From Archivesica marissinica (Eukaryota; Mollusca; Bivalvia; Venerida; Vesicomyidae), in the NCBI GenBank assembly GCA_014843695.1, contig CM026398.1, forward strand, positions 44,771,191-44,835,190: DNA of 64,000 nt, written 5' to 3'. How positions within the stretch are numbered: position 1 is the first letter of the stretch; each line of letters begins with the position of its first letter. Below are positions 26,232-37,038 of this stretch, piece by piece. The notes beneath the pieces were generated by a model. The model saw only the letters and a program-made list of their open reading frames with translations. It had not been told where the DNA came from and ran no database searches. The position numbers were made by a program, and so were the translations under genes.

Positions 26232-26565
26232 TAAAGTTGTCTGCCTCTTCGGCTTGTATATACTAAAGTCTGTCTAACATAAGCTATGAACCCCCGATAA
26301 TTGTTTCGTGTTGCATTTATTCTAGCTAATTTACAATGAAATAAGATCATTAGATCATTATCTCCAGGGTAATTTCATTAAAAAGCCGCCCCTCCCAAAT
26401 AAAACAATCATCGGCCAAGATGACAACCGATTCCGTGTTAATTTTTCTCTCAAGATGTGACCAGATGATGCAAGTAACAAAGGATTAGTAAAGCACCTGG
26501 CCTAATCAATAGAGGTACGCAACACGGAATACAGTCGCATGTAATTTGGCGTTGGTACTTATGTA

Positions 26566-26648
26566 TGTTCCTTTAATGTCAAACCCCTCTCGGGGATCTA
26601 GACATGTTTTCCTGGACAGGCTTAGCCGACCTAAGCGATTAACCAAGA
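26566..26648 (-). mobile_element. SINE family C, 3' fragment
   Basis: On the minus strand this matches the end of the copy at 58807: TCGGCTAAGCCTG, a CATGTCTAGATCC-type block, then TTTGACATTAAAGGAACATA. The tRNA-like head is absent. Confidence 0.55.
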
Positions 26649-26957
26649 AAATTACTTAAAACAAGAAAGCGGCTGAAAACTACACAACAGGCAACTTCCA
26701 TAAAGAAGATAGAATTTGCGTTTATGACAAATTGACTTAACGGACAAAAAAATCCGTGAACAATTGGAGGGTGACTTTATTATCGATTATTTATTTTACA
26801 ATTAATGCTTTACAACTACTTTGATTGGGATGGGACGGACTGTACTATGCGTGGGCTTAGCCAACAACACGTAACCGTGACGAGGTGACGTCTTAGATAG
26901 CTCAATAATGTGTGGATACATCTTATTGTAATTTATTTTGATAATTAAAGTTGCAAC
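26649..26957. other. spacer, no feature recognised
   Basis: This is an AT-rich stretch between SINE and LINE debris with nothing supportable in it. Confidence 0.45.
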
Positions 26958-27125
26958 CTTATTATATGTATCGTTTTAAAAGGTTTGGTAATCTGAAAAG
27001 GATTGACACTATGGTATCATCTGCAAACTGTCTAGCTTTACTTTTAATGAAGTCCGTGATGTCATTGACATCAGTTACGAAATTACAAGAACGTAGAACA
27101 GAACCTTACAGGACTCCGGTATTTA
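26958..27125 (-). pseudogene. LINE reverse transcriptase fragment (FADDT block)
   Basis: Minus-strand translation gives a decayed form of the GVPQGSVLGP block, with a stop in place of Gln, followed by VNDITDFIKSKARQFADDT. This is the catalytic core of a jockey/CR1-type reverse transcriptase. Only about 55 codons remain. It may belong to the same dead element as the C-terminal fragment at 27548-27943, with SINE sequence between. Confidence 0.7.
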
Positions 27126-27242
27126 AAACAATGTGTATGTTGTCACCCACAACTTAATACAAGGAATATACCATGTTTTAAAGAATGGCTTGATCGTCTG
27201 GGTTTCAAGCAGGATGGACTCTGTCATATAAACATTGGGGTG

Positions 27243-27350
27243 GGAGTTTAAAGTCGCACCAACAGTTTAAGCTATATAGCCACTCTCCAGTTATTATTGG
27301 CGGAGAAAGACCGGGGGTGCTCCTCCGAGCAGTATTCAGGCATGTACGGG
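27243..27350 (-). mobile_element. SINE family D, 3' body fragment
   Basis: The plus strand shows TTTAAAGTCGCACCAACAG, then GGCGGAGAAAGACC and CTCCTCCGAGCAGTATT. This is the same body that is amplified at 36113-37038, in single copy here. The orientation follows the tRNA-like head seen in the 36-37 kb copy. Confidence 0.6.
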
Positions 27351-27393
27351 AACTCGATAGAACCACCGAACGTCAGTTGGATGGCTATCTATC

Positions 27394-27440
27394 TATCTTC
27401 CTTTAATGTCGAACCCCTCGCGGGGACGTAGACATGTTGC
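27394..27440 (-). mobile_element. SINE family C, 3' end fragment
   Basis: The plus strand reads CTTTAATGTCGAACCCCTCG, then CGGGGACGTAGACATG. This is the reverse complement of the family C 3' end. Confidence 0.5.
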
Positions 27441-27547
27441 GCGTCAAAAACCGCAAAGAAGTTAAAAGTATGAGTAGTTAAAAGTATAATTTAAGAAGGT
27501 ATGCAAATAAGTTGTGGTAAAAGTTTAAAAGCAGCTACGCAGAACAA

Positions 27548-27943
27548 CTATGGACTGGCATGTTCAATATGGCAAACTGCCGTATTGAATTGCTCTATGG
27601 TAGGGAGATGGACAATGTCAGGAGGGAGGTGGTTCCAATGATAGATTGTTCTTGGAAAGAAGGAAAACTTGTAGTAGTCTGTAGTTGCTGTAATTAACCT
27701 ATATCTTAAGGAATGACAATGGCGAGTAGGATGGGAGAGAGGAACTAGGTAATTTTCAATGGGAATAGCAACAAGATCATTATGAATTTTATGCATAAGG
27801 GATAATCTATTGTCAATACGCCGTTGATCTAGTCTGCGTAGATTTAGGGAATGTAGCATGTCTGTAACACTAGAGGTACGATAGAAGTCAGCCTGTATCC
27901 AATGGGCTGCTCTTCGCTGGACACCTTCAATTTGGTCTATCAA
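27548..27943 (-). pseudogene. LINE C-terminal fragment, jockey/Rex-like
   Basis: A 131-codon minus-strand frame begins with IEGVQRRAAHWIQADF, then TSSVTDMLHSLNLRRL, RLSLMHKIHNDLVAIP, and TDYYKFSFFPRTIYHWNHLP. This is the conserved region that follows the reverse transcriptase in jockey, Rex and CR1-related LINEs. It is open throughout but lacks everything upstream. It is part of a dead element and not a host gene. Confidence 0.8.
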
Positions 27944-27954
27944 TGTGCTTCCTT

Positions 27955-28042
27955 ATGTGAAAGAGTTTGATACCCCAGTGGGATTCCAACATAACGCGAT
28001 AAGGGCAAGTGGTTTGACGTCAACGATATTTTCCACAGATCA
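27955..28042 (-). mobile_element. SINE family D, tRNA-like head fragment
   Basis: The plus strand has CCCCAGTGGGATTCCAACAT, then a stretch ending GTTTGACGTCAACGAT. This matches the head of the 36-37 kb copy, reversed: box B (GGAATCCCACTGGGG) and a type II tRNA arm. The box A region is mutated. Confidence 0.5.
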
Positions 28043-28119
28043 TCCATACATGCTTTTCATTGTTGTTTGCAATATTTGAAAGTTTTAATTGTGGGCCCAA
28101 GCATGCATGTATTTTTTAT

Positions 28120-28160
28120 TACTAACTATCAAGAATGCACATTTCATTTTTTGTTTTCAG
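28120..28160 (+). promoter_or_regulatory. strong 3' splice site
   Basis: TACTAAC at 28120-28126 is a textbook branch site. A pyrimidine-rich tract (CATTTTTTGTTTTCAG type) follows and ends in CAG at 28160. The branch adenosine is about 35 bases from the AG. Confidence 0.5.
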
Positions 28161-28255
28161 CTTTATCCCGCATTCCGTATTTAGACCTAGCACGAAACGA
28201 AAAAGAAGCTGATGAAGAATATATTAATATAAAGAGAAGTTTGTTGAATAAATAA
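28161..28255 (+). CDS. possible terminal exon of an unidentified gene
   Basis: Immediately after the strong acceptor, one frame reads LSRIPYLDLARNEKEADEEY and then INIKRSLLNK to a TAA at 28253-28255. AATAAA overlaps the end of the frame (GAATAAATAAACC), so coding end and poly(A) signal are packed together. The 31-residue tail is charged and looks like a helix. I do not recognise the family. No upstream exon was found on the plus strand within about 8 kb, so the partner exons may lie inside the unassigned 23.5-26 kb stretch or upstream of the window. It could also be a chance match or the end of a retroelement gene. Confidence 0.35.
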
Positions 28256-28740
28256 ACCGGTTCATATGGCAATGATGACAGCATCTGAATTGGAATCTGC
28301 CATGTGAACATTTTAGAAAGCATCCATCTTCCTCAGAACCTTTCACTGCCAATAATGTATTCGTGTACAGCAATGAACGTTAAGGCGTTGATTGCTAGAT
28401 CATTAGAAAAGGAGTGTGTTTAAGCTTACATTACACATTGAGGGATAACTTATTTGTAGGCTTCGTTTCCTTTTTCGAATATTGTATTTAATTGTGCTAC
28501 TTATCCAAGGTGGTTTTTGTGTATTAATTAGAATGTTCATTATTTGGAATACATTGCTTTGAAATAGTTGTAATCGTTTTAGTTATATTTCGAACGTATA
28601 TGTCCACAGTTGCATTTAATTTCAGGAGTCAAGTGTGTCCATAAGATGGTTGAAGTCCCCTTGGTCGAACTTCCAAATGGTGCGAATAAATCTGTTAGAC
28701 TTTGGTTTGTTATAACCCACACCGGCTAGAATGACACGCC
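28256..28740. other. spacer, no feature recognised
   Basis: This is unremarkable AT-rich sequence between the possible terminal exon and a small minisatellite. Confidence 0.45.
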
Positions 28741-28744
28741 CTGA

Positions 28745-28995
28745 ATTAAATCCAATTTGGAACGCGAAACAGCCTATTTGGAGCGTGACTCATCCAATTT
28801 GGAACGTGAAACATCCCATTTGGAACGTGAAACATCCCATTTTAAAAGTGAAACATCCCATTTGAAACATCATATTTAGAACGCGAAACATCCCATTTGA
28901 AACATGAAACTTCATATTTGGAACGTGAAACATTCCGTATGGGTAGCTAAGTACCCGATTTGGAACGTGACTCATAACATTTGGGTCGTGTGAAA
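28745..28995. repeat. degenerate 20-21 bp minisatellite
   Basis: About ten imperfect units contain CATCCCATTTGGAACGTGAA, with frequent indels and substitutions. The high divergence suggests an old array compared with its neighbours. Confidence 0.8.
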
Positions 28996-31216
28996 CATCC
29001 CAATTGTGCAAAGAATAGTGTACATATGTATGCTATCTCTGAAAAACGAAACACACTGTACATTAGATTTAATAATCATATATCTACATTTTGCTAAATA
29101 TAACTTTATAATCACAATAACATGCATTGCAGCACACCAAGAAATAGATTTAAGTCACAAAAAATTTACAAATGACTGTCATATTATCATGAGCGAGAGC
29201 CTCCCCCGTTTGACAGACGCTCTAGCCCATGTTGTTTATGTCCGGACGTGTTACATGTAATGTCGCGAGTGAACACAACGGACAGACTAGACGAGCATGA
29301 TGGATGATGGACCGCCGTAAAGCTCCCTTAATCATCATGATACGACCATGAGCAAAGAGGATATGCCGTTTTATTCATGTTCATTAAATGCAATTAACAC
29401 AATATCCTACCAGACCCAACAAATCGTATTTACCTTGAGTATTGATAGAGCCGATGATCGAGCACGAACATTTATTGTAATTACTGAAAGCGATTTGCAT
29501 GTTTTATTGAGATGTTCGTGTTTCACGGCTAAGACGATAATTTGGTACCTGACTGCTGAGGATGAATGAGTGACATCGCTGACTGTTTTATTACCTCCCT
29601 TGGCAGATAAAGTCCGATTTATCCCTAAATGTAAGGCGGTTCTGTTAGTTTGATTCCTTTGTTTGTACTGCTATTCTCTATCCAGATGTTGCAGTATGAT
29701 AATTGTGATTTTATCAAAATCATGTTCATTAATTGCTAACATTTTTACAGATAAGTTTCAACGTTTATTTGTTTAAATCCAGAAGGTCTCAGACACATGT
29801 GGCATACATGTACATATACACAAATATGGCGACAGCAAACCACTATGTCAATATATCTAATTAATTATGTAACACTAAAGCAAATATTTATATGTAATAA
29901 TATAGAAGAAGAATGCTTTAATAACATATGCATGCCATGTTAACTTACTTTAAATGCTTTTATTTTTATAAATAACACACCATGCATCTTTCATGTAATT
30001 ATTAAGAATGTATTAAGTAAAAATTAAATGTGTTATTAATATATAAATGAAATTATTTTATTATATAGAGTATTATTCTGAAAACTAAAATATATAACCA
30101 ATGGGACTTTAATTTACAGCTGTACTTGTATATCATAACATTAAACTACTAGTAAATATTGGTATACTTATGATCTTAACACACATGTAAACAGTTTAAT
30201 AACCCACACTGTAATGAGAATGTATCCTAAATATATTGACATGCGTTGATATAAGTAAACATTGGATAAACTGTGGACTATCTGTCGAGATATAGTAATT
30301 TAATAATTATAAGATGAGATAGTGGAAGAAAATTGATAGCATGTTTAAATTAATACACTCACTTAGCAATAACACGACAGAGAGGGTATGCTACCCATAC
30401 AGTGTTATTTGCTAACATTGCATAGTTGATGATGGCGCTATTAGAGCAGTTTATTTTAGCGTGAATTCGCTGTAAGTTGTATTCACTTTTCAGTATAAAC
30501 CAATAACGATACAGCAGGTGTCCATACATGTCATCGACATTCCTCTGTAATTGTGGTTTCCTTAACGTAAACCATTCTCTGTGAATAATTATATTTTTAA
30601 ATTCGATATCTACTGGAATCTAATCATTGCAATGCACAAGAACACTATACTGAGGGTCATAGTGTCGCCGTGTCAGTATGATGTGACCTGAAGCACAAAC
30701 TAATGTACTACTTGTAACGTGGTTTGGGATTGACATTAATATATCATGAAAGCACCGCAACACTAGAAGCGGATTATGCATTCTTAGTTATCCGTTTTGG
30801 GCTTGACCTACATACGTATCCGAGAATACCGTTTAGAGCATGACAGAAACAGTTATAAATGGAACAAAGGGTGATAGTCTGGTCACAATCATGAACACTC
30901 CATGAAATTGCATCATAAACTATGCATGTGATCTGTGATGGAGTCGGAATTAATTGTGATGGCAGGCATGATCTCATAAAATCTCTTATAGATCAAATCA
31001 AACATTTATATACAGGCCAGGATCGGACTGCTCCTTCCCAGAGTAGCATTCACGTCATCAATAATTCCCCTTTCTCTGTAGGTGAAACATCAGTTTCATT
31101 TATTTCACAATATGTACATCATATACATGATGCTATGCTGACAATAATTAACGTATTAACACATTTAAACATATAAATACATTCATCAACATATTAATTA
31201 GTATCTGTATACGTTA
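28996..31216. other. 2.2 kb AT-rich, no gene recognised
   Basis: No exon, RNA gene or transposon was identified. Small open frames exist on both strands but have no recognisable domain or splice context. It is probably intergenic or intronic. Confidence 0.45.
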
Positions 31217-31776
31217 ATGGACATATTTACAATGTACACACTTAGTGCTGTAAGTACAATGAGCATATTTACAATGTACACACTTAGTGCTGTAAGTACA
31301 ATGAGCATATTTACAATGTACACACTTAGTGCTGTAAGTACAATGAGCATATTTACAATGTACACACTTAGTGCTGTAAGTACAATGAGCATATTTACAA
31401 TGTACACACTTAGTGCTGTAAGTACAATGAGCATATTTACAATGTACACACTTAGTGCTGTAAGTACAATGAGCATATTTACAATGTACACACTTAGTGC
31501 TGTAAGTACAATGAGCATATTTACAATGTACACACTTAGTGCTGTAAGTACAATGAGCATATTTACAATGTACACACTTAGTGCTGTAAGTACAATGAGC
31601 ATATTTACAATGTACACACTTAGTGCTGTAAGTACAATGAGCATATTTACAATGTACACACTTAGTGCTGTAAGTACAATGAGCATATTTACAATGTACA
31701 CACTTAGTGCTGTAAGTACAATGAGCATATTTACAATGTACACACTTAGTGCTGTAAGTACAATGAGCATATATTT
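31217..31776. repeat. 42-bp minisatellite, 13 virtually identical units
   Basis: The 42-bp unit begins ATGAGCATATTTACAATG and ends GCTGTAAGTACA. Twelve of thirteen units appear identical and the first differs only at its start. Because 42 is a multiple of three and the unit lacks stops in one frame per strand, both strands show long repeated frames (14-residue period: MSIFTMYTLSAVST on plus, MLIVLTALSVYIVN on minus). There is no flanking coding sequence, so these frames are probably incidental. Confidence 0.95.
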
Positions 31777-31913
31777 CAAAGTAGTATTAATCATTAAATA
31801 AATAATTGTGACATTTGTTTATTAACATATTTTGTACATTATAATTAGTGAGATACATTATCGTGAATTCCGCTTTAAATAAAGCAAATATTTTATATTA
31901 CATATTCCTGCTA

Positions 31914-32165
31914 TCACTTATGCTTAATTAAAGTATGCTTTGAATCTACTGCTAGTTCTATAATGCTATTAAGATAGCGATACTTTAAGTCTGCAATTTT
32001 ATATCCAATTGCAGTATTTTTTTTTAAAGATTTCATATTCTTTTGTATACCACATAGCTTAAATATGTCATTTACTTCTTCCCATAGTTTATTTGTAACT
32101 GGACAATCTGTAAATACATGTTCATATGTTTCACCAATAGTTCCTATAAGATCCACACATGGTTT
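31914..32165 (-). pseudogene. LINE C-terminal zinc-finger fragment
   Basis: The minus strand encodes ETYEHVFTDCPVTNKLWEEV and then about 50 residues. This resembles the zf-RVT tail of L1-like LINEs and is similar in style to the fragment at 21.5 kb. Only the last piece survives. Confidence 0.6.
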
Positions 32166-32363
32166 TATGATTTAAGGTAGTCGCCCCATTCAATAAAAAA
32201 TATACTGTCTCATTTTATTGCAATGTATGGAATATACATACATGTAGGACAACAGAAGTGAACACAGAAGGCAAACTAGATATTCTATTGAAATATTCAC
32301 CTTTACAATTTACATGTAGTGTTACATCAGTTGAGAAACATAGTCAATGGAAGCGAACTCCAA

Positions 32364-33077
32364 CCCTTTCCCTCATAGAAGCACCTCCTGACGCCATTAC
32401 CAATACGACATACATTGACAATGTAGTAGCCAAACCAATGTTCATAAACCCTTTCCCTCATAGAAGCACCACTTGACGCCATTACCAATACCACATACAT
32501 TGACTGATTTAACATAACCCTTTCCCTCATAGAAGCACCTCTTGACGTCATTACCAATGCGACATACATTGACAATGTAGTAGTCAAACCAATGTTCATA
32601 AACCCTTTCCCCCATAGAAGCACCTCTTGACGTCATTACCAATACGACATACATTGACAATGTAGTAGTCAAACCAATGTTCATAAACCCTTTCCCCCAT
32701 AGAAGCACCTCTTGACGTCATTACCAATACGACATACATTGACAATGTAGTAGCCAAACCAATGTTCATAAACCCTTTCCCCCATAGAAGCACCTATTGA
32801 TGTCATTACCAATATGACATACATTGACAATGTAGTAGCCAAACCAATGTTCATAAACCCTTTCCCCCATAGAAGCACCTCTTGACTTCATTACCAATAT
32901 GACATACATTGACAATGTAGTAGCCAAACCAATGTTCATAATAAAAGCCAGAATCTCATGTAGTCCCAGTAATATCTATGGAGGTGGGATAGATGTGGCG
33001 ACTACTTATCCACTGCATGATAGCTAAATGATATGGAGATAATAGTATATTAACCTAAATCTCTATGAAGGAAAGGG
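32364..33077. mobile_element. piggyBac-type MITE with seven tandem left ends
   Basis: Seven units start with CCCTTTCCC at 32364, 32449, 32518, 32603, 32688, 32773 and 32858. Spacing is 85 bp except for one 69-bp step caused by a deletion. Each unit therefore begins with the element's own terminal repeat. The last unit continues into a unique body and a right end (TCTATGAAGGAAAGGG, ending 33077) flanked by TTAA. The single-unit relative is at 26001-26231. The left flank is CCAA and not TTAA, so the outer boundary may have been altered by the amplification. Confidence 0.7.
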
Positions 33078-33129
33078 TTAAGGCATTGCAATAGTTTATA
33101 CACATTATTCATTAGTTTTTCAATATTGG

Positions 33130-33269
33130 ATTAATTGCTATCCAGACCTCATTCATGATGGAATCCATCGTCGTGAGGCAGAGAGAAACGGCAATGTGGA
33201 ATACAGGCTCGAACTCCAGGCTTTTCACAACTGAAGCGAACGCAATACCACTGCGCTATCATGACCTCC
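33130..33269 (-). mobile_element. SINE family B, partial copy
   Basis: Read on the minus strand, it keeps the head (GATAGCGCAGTGGTATTGCG) and a shortened body, and ends near TGGATAGCAATTAATCC. The TGCCCTTAGGCAAGG block is deleted. Confidence 0.65.
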
Positions 33270-33489
33270 ACATTCGTTACAATAAAAAGTCGTATATAGT
33301 ATTATGACGTAGTATTTTGTACATATTATTATTTTTGATCTGGGTGGCTGGTTCGTTGATTATGTTCCTATGACGTCAATCAGAAACACCACTTTTCCAC
33401 GCAATTCTCCTGAATAATAATACGTTTTAATGAAATGTCATGCTTGCTCGTTATATTGAAGGGCTGCTAATTAGTAGGACAGGACTTAC

Positions 33490-33640
33490 AGTAGTTAGTC
33501 AGGCAAATGTTCCCTTAAATCAGTATTGAAGTCGCCAAGAATAACTGACCTTGAGTTTGGTATCTGTCCAAGTAATAAAGACAACTGTTGACAGAAATAA
33601 TGCAGTTGAACTTGTGGTGGTGTTACAGATAATATGCATA
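33490..33640 (-). pseudogene. LINE endonuclease fragment
   Basis: Minus-strand translation gives VTPPQVQLHYFCQQLSLLLG, then SVILGDFNTDLREHLPD. The GDFN motif holds the catalytic Asp/Asn pair of APE-type endonucleases. About 45 codons survive. Confidence 0.6.
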
Positions 33641-33649
33641 TTTATATAT

Positions 33650-34970
33650 ACAATTCTACCAAAAATGCTATTTCGAATGTACATGTTGATGAATTAGTTA
33701 AACATTTATCAAATTTAGCATCGAGCGAAGAGAATCCTGTTTCGGGTGAATAAATACCCTCCGATGTAAATAGTAATGTACATATAGATGAATTGGATAT
33801 ACCGTGTAATGTTGATGGAATAACTAAAATCATTGGTAACTCAGTGAGCAATAAAAGCAGTGTTATCGATCAAACAGTACCTAATTTTTTGATAGACGCT
33901 AAAACTTTTATTGCGTTTTAAGTTACTATTTATAATAAAATAAACTATACTGGTATATATCCCGATTCATGGATAAAGGGCATTATCGTGCAAATCCACA
34001 TAAACGTTGACACTAAGAACCCAGGTAATTACCGTGGTAAAACATTCATTAGTCTAATGGCTAAGATAATTTCGAAATAGGTTAAATTAATTATGTCAAA
34101 ATAAGAAATCTTAATGATTTCCAATTCGGGTTTAGGGATAAAAGAAGTAGTACGGATTATGATTTTATCCTACATACAGAAACGTTTATCTAAGAAACAG
34201 AAATCATAATGTTGCTTCGTCTATTACTTTCGATGTTTTGATACCATAGAGACTACCTATGGGTAAAACTAGTTCAGTTAGGAATAAGTTGCAAGGTTTT
34301 GTATATTATTCAATTTTCAATTCAAGTTTATAGGCATAATCAGCAAAATACAATTTACATATGGCCATTAACAAATACAATATAAAGTATGACAAATAAG
34401 TATTAAATCGTTGTACATGTCTATTCTTGTGTAAAGCTTTCGTCGACACATACACTGTCGGAATTCTTTGATTATAGCTGTTGGTTTGAGGCAAGGTGAG
34501 CCAGTATCACTCTTACTCTTTATGTTATTCGTGAATGACATAAAAAGAGACACTCTTGATATTAACCCATTCAACCCCAAGTAACTGACATGGACTGGTG
34601 CGTGATATTTTCAGACCAATAAATTAATAAGAAAATTACCTTTGGACCAGTTCATTTATCAAAATGGGTAATTTTATCTAAAAATAGTAATAATTATTAC
34701 TGGCAAAAAAGTGCAGATCCTGATGAGACGGCTCGTCACGAGCCGGCTCATCTGGATCTACACTTTTCATAAGCCTATTTAGAGGCCTGTGGGGTTGAAA
34801 GGGTTAACTTTAACGGAACCCGATAAACAGCAATTATCAACATGCTTTTTATTGTTTGCAGACGACATGGTTTTAGTTACAACAGATAAATCAAGCTTAG
34901 ATTGTATATACAGTTAGTTATATAAATGGGATTAACAATAAATACAAGCAAAATTAAGGTAGGCCCCTAT
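33650..34970 (+). pseudogene. decayed LINE reverse transcriptase, interrupted by a MITE
   Basis: Successive plus-strand pieces match a reverse transcriptase: IYPDSWIKGIIVQIH and NPGNYRGKTFISLMAKI near 33950-34070, a degraded QFGFR-type block near 34125, GLRQGEPVSLLLFMLFVNDI near 34485-34545, and the catalytic LLFADDMVLV near 34850-34880. Several stops and frameshifts separate them. Between the last two blocks lies a 238-bp TTAA-flanked element. It is probably L1-like by the GEPxS pattern, with low certainty on clade. Confidence 0.72.
34566..34803. mobile_element. piggyBac-type MITE with long internal palindrome
   Basis: TTAA flanks both sides (34562-34565 and 34804-34807). The ends are CCCATTCAACCCC and GGGGTTGAAAGGG, inverted repeats with one mismatch. 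The 238-bp element cannot encode a protein. Inside, 34711-34763 forms an imperfect hairpin of about 50 bp (arms GATGAGACGGCTCG and CGAGCCGGCTCATC). It sits inside a dead LINE reverse transcriptase and so dates after that insertion. Confidence 0.82.
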
Positions 34971-35464
34971 GCATATTTGAAAAACGAAAGCAGACAAACC
35001 AGATCAGACATGTAATTGTAATACAATGTAGTTGCCCTGGTACTTTACTATAGCCAGGTATATAAAAATTGATCAAAGCTGTTCACGGGGTGAAGTCAAA
35101 AATAGACGTTCAAGATGGCCTTCAATGTAGCCATATTGGAGGTCAGATGTCAATTAGTTTAGCTCATTATAACCCACTAGTTGTCGGGATTCTGCAAACA
35201 ATGACTAGACAAGTTTATTTTACAATATGCTATGAAACATGAACTATGGATATAAATAAGTGCATGCTGGCAATACCAACATGTAGTCCGCCTTCATGGG
35301 CGAGTGATTACGGTCGCTGACATGTATACCACTGATGGTCATGGGTATGAGCATCGCTCAAATACGTGTCTCTTTATATGAAAAAGTTGGCAGTTTCTTA
35401 CAGAGGTTGGTTCACCAAGTACTGGTTAACCGCTGGAGCCTGCCCATGAAAGGTGTTGTTAGGT
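34971..35464. other. spacer, no feature recognised
   Basis: Nothing supportable was seen here apart from ordinary AT-rich sequence. Confidence 0.45.
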
Positions 35465-35528
35465 AAAACTGACCGTCGCTCAAATGGGCAAACGGTAGTG
35501 ACTTTAAATAAACTTAAATAAAAAAAAG
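35465..35528 (+). mobile_element. SINE family A, 3' tail fragment
   Basis: It contains GTCGCTCAAATGGGCAAACG, then GTAGTGACTTTAAATAAAC and an A-rich end. It stands directly before a fuller copy, so two insertions landed side by side. Confidence 0.6.
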
Positions 35529-35535
35529 ACCAACA

Positions 35536-35796
35536 GACGAACATGTAGTCCAGTGGTAACACGCTGGACTGGTAATCCAGGGATTGCATGTTCAATTCCC
35601 CGTCTGACCCTAATAAAATTAAGTCTTTCAATTTAAACCGAGGTCTCATGTCGGTGCTGTACACCGTGCACATAAAAGAACCAGAGGAGACTCTGTATCA
35701 TTGCACTATCCTCCAAAATCTAAAATGACTAATCTCTTCAGGAGATGTCGCTCATATGGGCAACCGGTAGCGACGATAAATAAACGTAAAACACAT
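35536..35796 (+). mobile_element. tRNA-derived SINE, family A, copy 3
   Basis: Box A (TAGTCCAGTGG) is intact, and box B is mutated (TGTTCAATTCC). The body has two small deletions relative to copy 1, and the tail GGTAGCGACGATAAATAAAC is intact. Confidence 0.82.
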
Positions 35797-36112
35797 AAAA
35801 GATCAACATTAATACCAATAGTTATCCAGAGCTCAGCTACAAATACAATGCAGCAGCAACACAAACGGATCATCATGACGTGGCCAAGTCAGTTAAATAA
35901 CAAAGATACAAGTTTGAAAATACTCATTTATTTATTTTTATTTCAATAAAAGTGTTTTATGTGTACATATATATTCCAACATTTATTATCGATGGCTGTT
36001 GTTCAAAATGTACCGGAATAAGCAACCACTTCTTGAAAGCAGAACCAATAACATACAAATACTAGTAAACAACAACAGCTGTTGGAAGAATAGCCATGCT
36101 TCGTTTGTTTAT
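35797..36112. other. spacer, no feature recognised
   Basis: This is AT-rich sequence between SINEs. No gene was seen. Confidence 0.45.
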
Positions 36113-37038
36113 TTTTGGTGTTTAAAGTCGCACCAACAGCTTAGGTTATATGGTGACTCTCTGATATTATTGGTGAAGGAAGACCCCCTCCCCCGGGTGC
36201 CCCTCCGAGCAGTATTTATTGGTGAAGGAAGACCCCCCGGGTGCCCCTCTGAGCAGTATTTATTGGTGAAGGAAGACCCCCCGGGTGCCCCTCCGAGCAG
36301 TATTTATTGGTGAAGGAAGACCCCCCGGGTGCCCCTCTGAGCAGTATTTATTGGTGAAGGAAGACCCCCCGGGTGCCCCTCCGAGCAGTATTTATTGGTG
36401 AAGGAAACCCCCCGGGTGCCCCTCCGAGCAGTATTTATTGGTGAAGGAAGACCCCCCGGGTGCCCCTCCGAGCAGTATTTATTGGTGAAGGAAGCCCCCT
36501 CCCCCGGGTGCCCCTCCGAGCAGTATTTATTGGTGAAGGAAGACCCCGGGTGCCCCTCCGAGCAGTATTTATTGGTGAAGGAAGACCCCCTCCCCCGGTT
36601 GCCCCTCCGAGCAGTATTTATTGGTGAAGGAAGACCCCCGGGTGCCCCTCCGAGCAGTATTTATTGGTGAAGGAAGACCCCCCCGGGTGCCCCTCCGAGC
36701 AGTATTTATTGGTGAAGGAAGACCCCTCCGAGCAGTATTTATTGGTGAAGGAAGACCCCCCCGGGTGCCCCTCCGAGCAGTATTTATTGGTGAAGGAAGA
36801 CCCCCCCGGGTGCCCCTCCGAGCAGTATTTATTGGTGAAGGAAGACCCCCCCGGGTGCCCCTCCGAGCAGTATTTCAGACATGGCTGGACTTCCGGGTAG
36901 AATATTCGACCTGCCAAAAGCAAGCAAGATAGCTTTCTCACATGAAAGAATCTGACACCCCAGTGGGATTCGAACATACAACGATGAGGGGTAAGTGATT
37001 TGAAGTTAACGATCTGAACAACTCGGCCACAGAAGGGA
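36113..37038 (-). mobile_element. SINE family D with internally amplified body
   Basis: Read on the minus strand, the head at about 37035-36945 is tRNA-like: GTGGCCGAGTTGTTCAGATC as box A and GTTCGAATCCCAC as box B. The longer spacing resembles a Leu/Ser-type (class II) tRNA. The 3' end reads CTGTTGGTGCGACTTTAAA near 36120. Between them, a 44-bp segment that occurs once in the related copies at 27.2 kb and 62.5 kb is repeated about 16 times, stretching the element from roughly 300 bp to over 900 bp. Confidence 0.7.
36170..36875. repeat. 44-bp minisatellite inside SINE family D
   Basis: The unit contains GTATTTATTGGTGAAGGAAG, then a C-run of variable length (4 to 8), GGGTGCCCCTCCGAGCA. Most differences between units are in the C-run length. 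One unit near 36720 lacks about 16 bp. Confidence 0.93.

Noticed and set aside
30774..30977. 67-codon minus-strand frame
   Set aside because: No homology, motif or splice context recognised.
31198..31801. 198- and 194-codon frames over the 42-bp repeat
   Set aside because: Unit length is a multiple of three and both strands are open by chance. No flanking gene or splice support.
36113..36977. Pro/Arg-rich frames over the 44-bp repeat
   Set aside because: C-run length changes shift the frame repeatedly, and the repeat is part of a SINE body.
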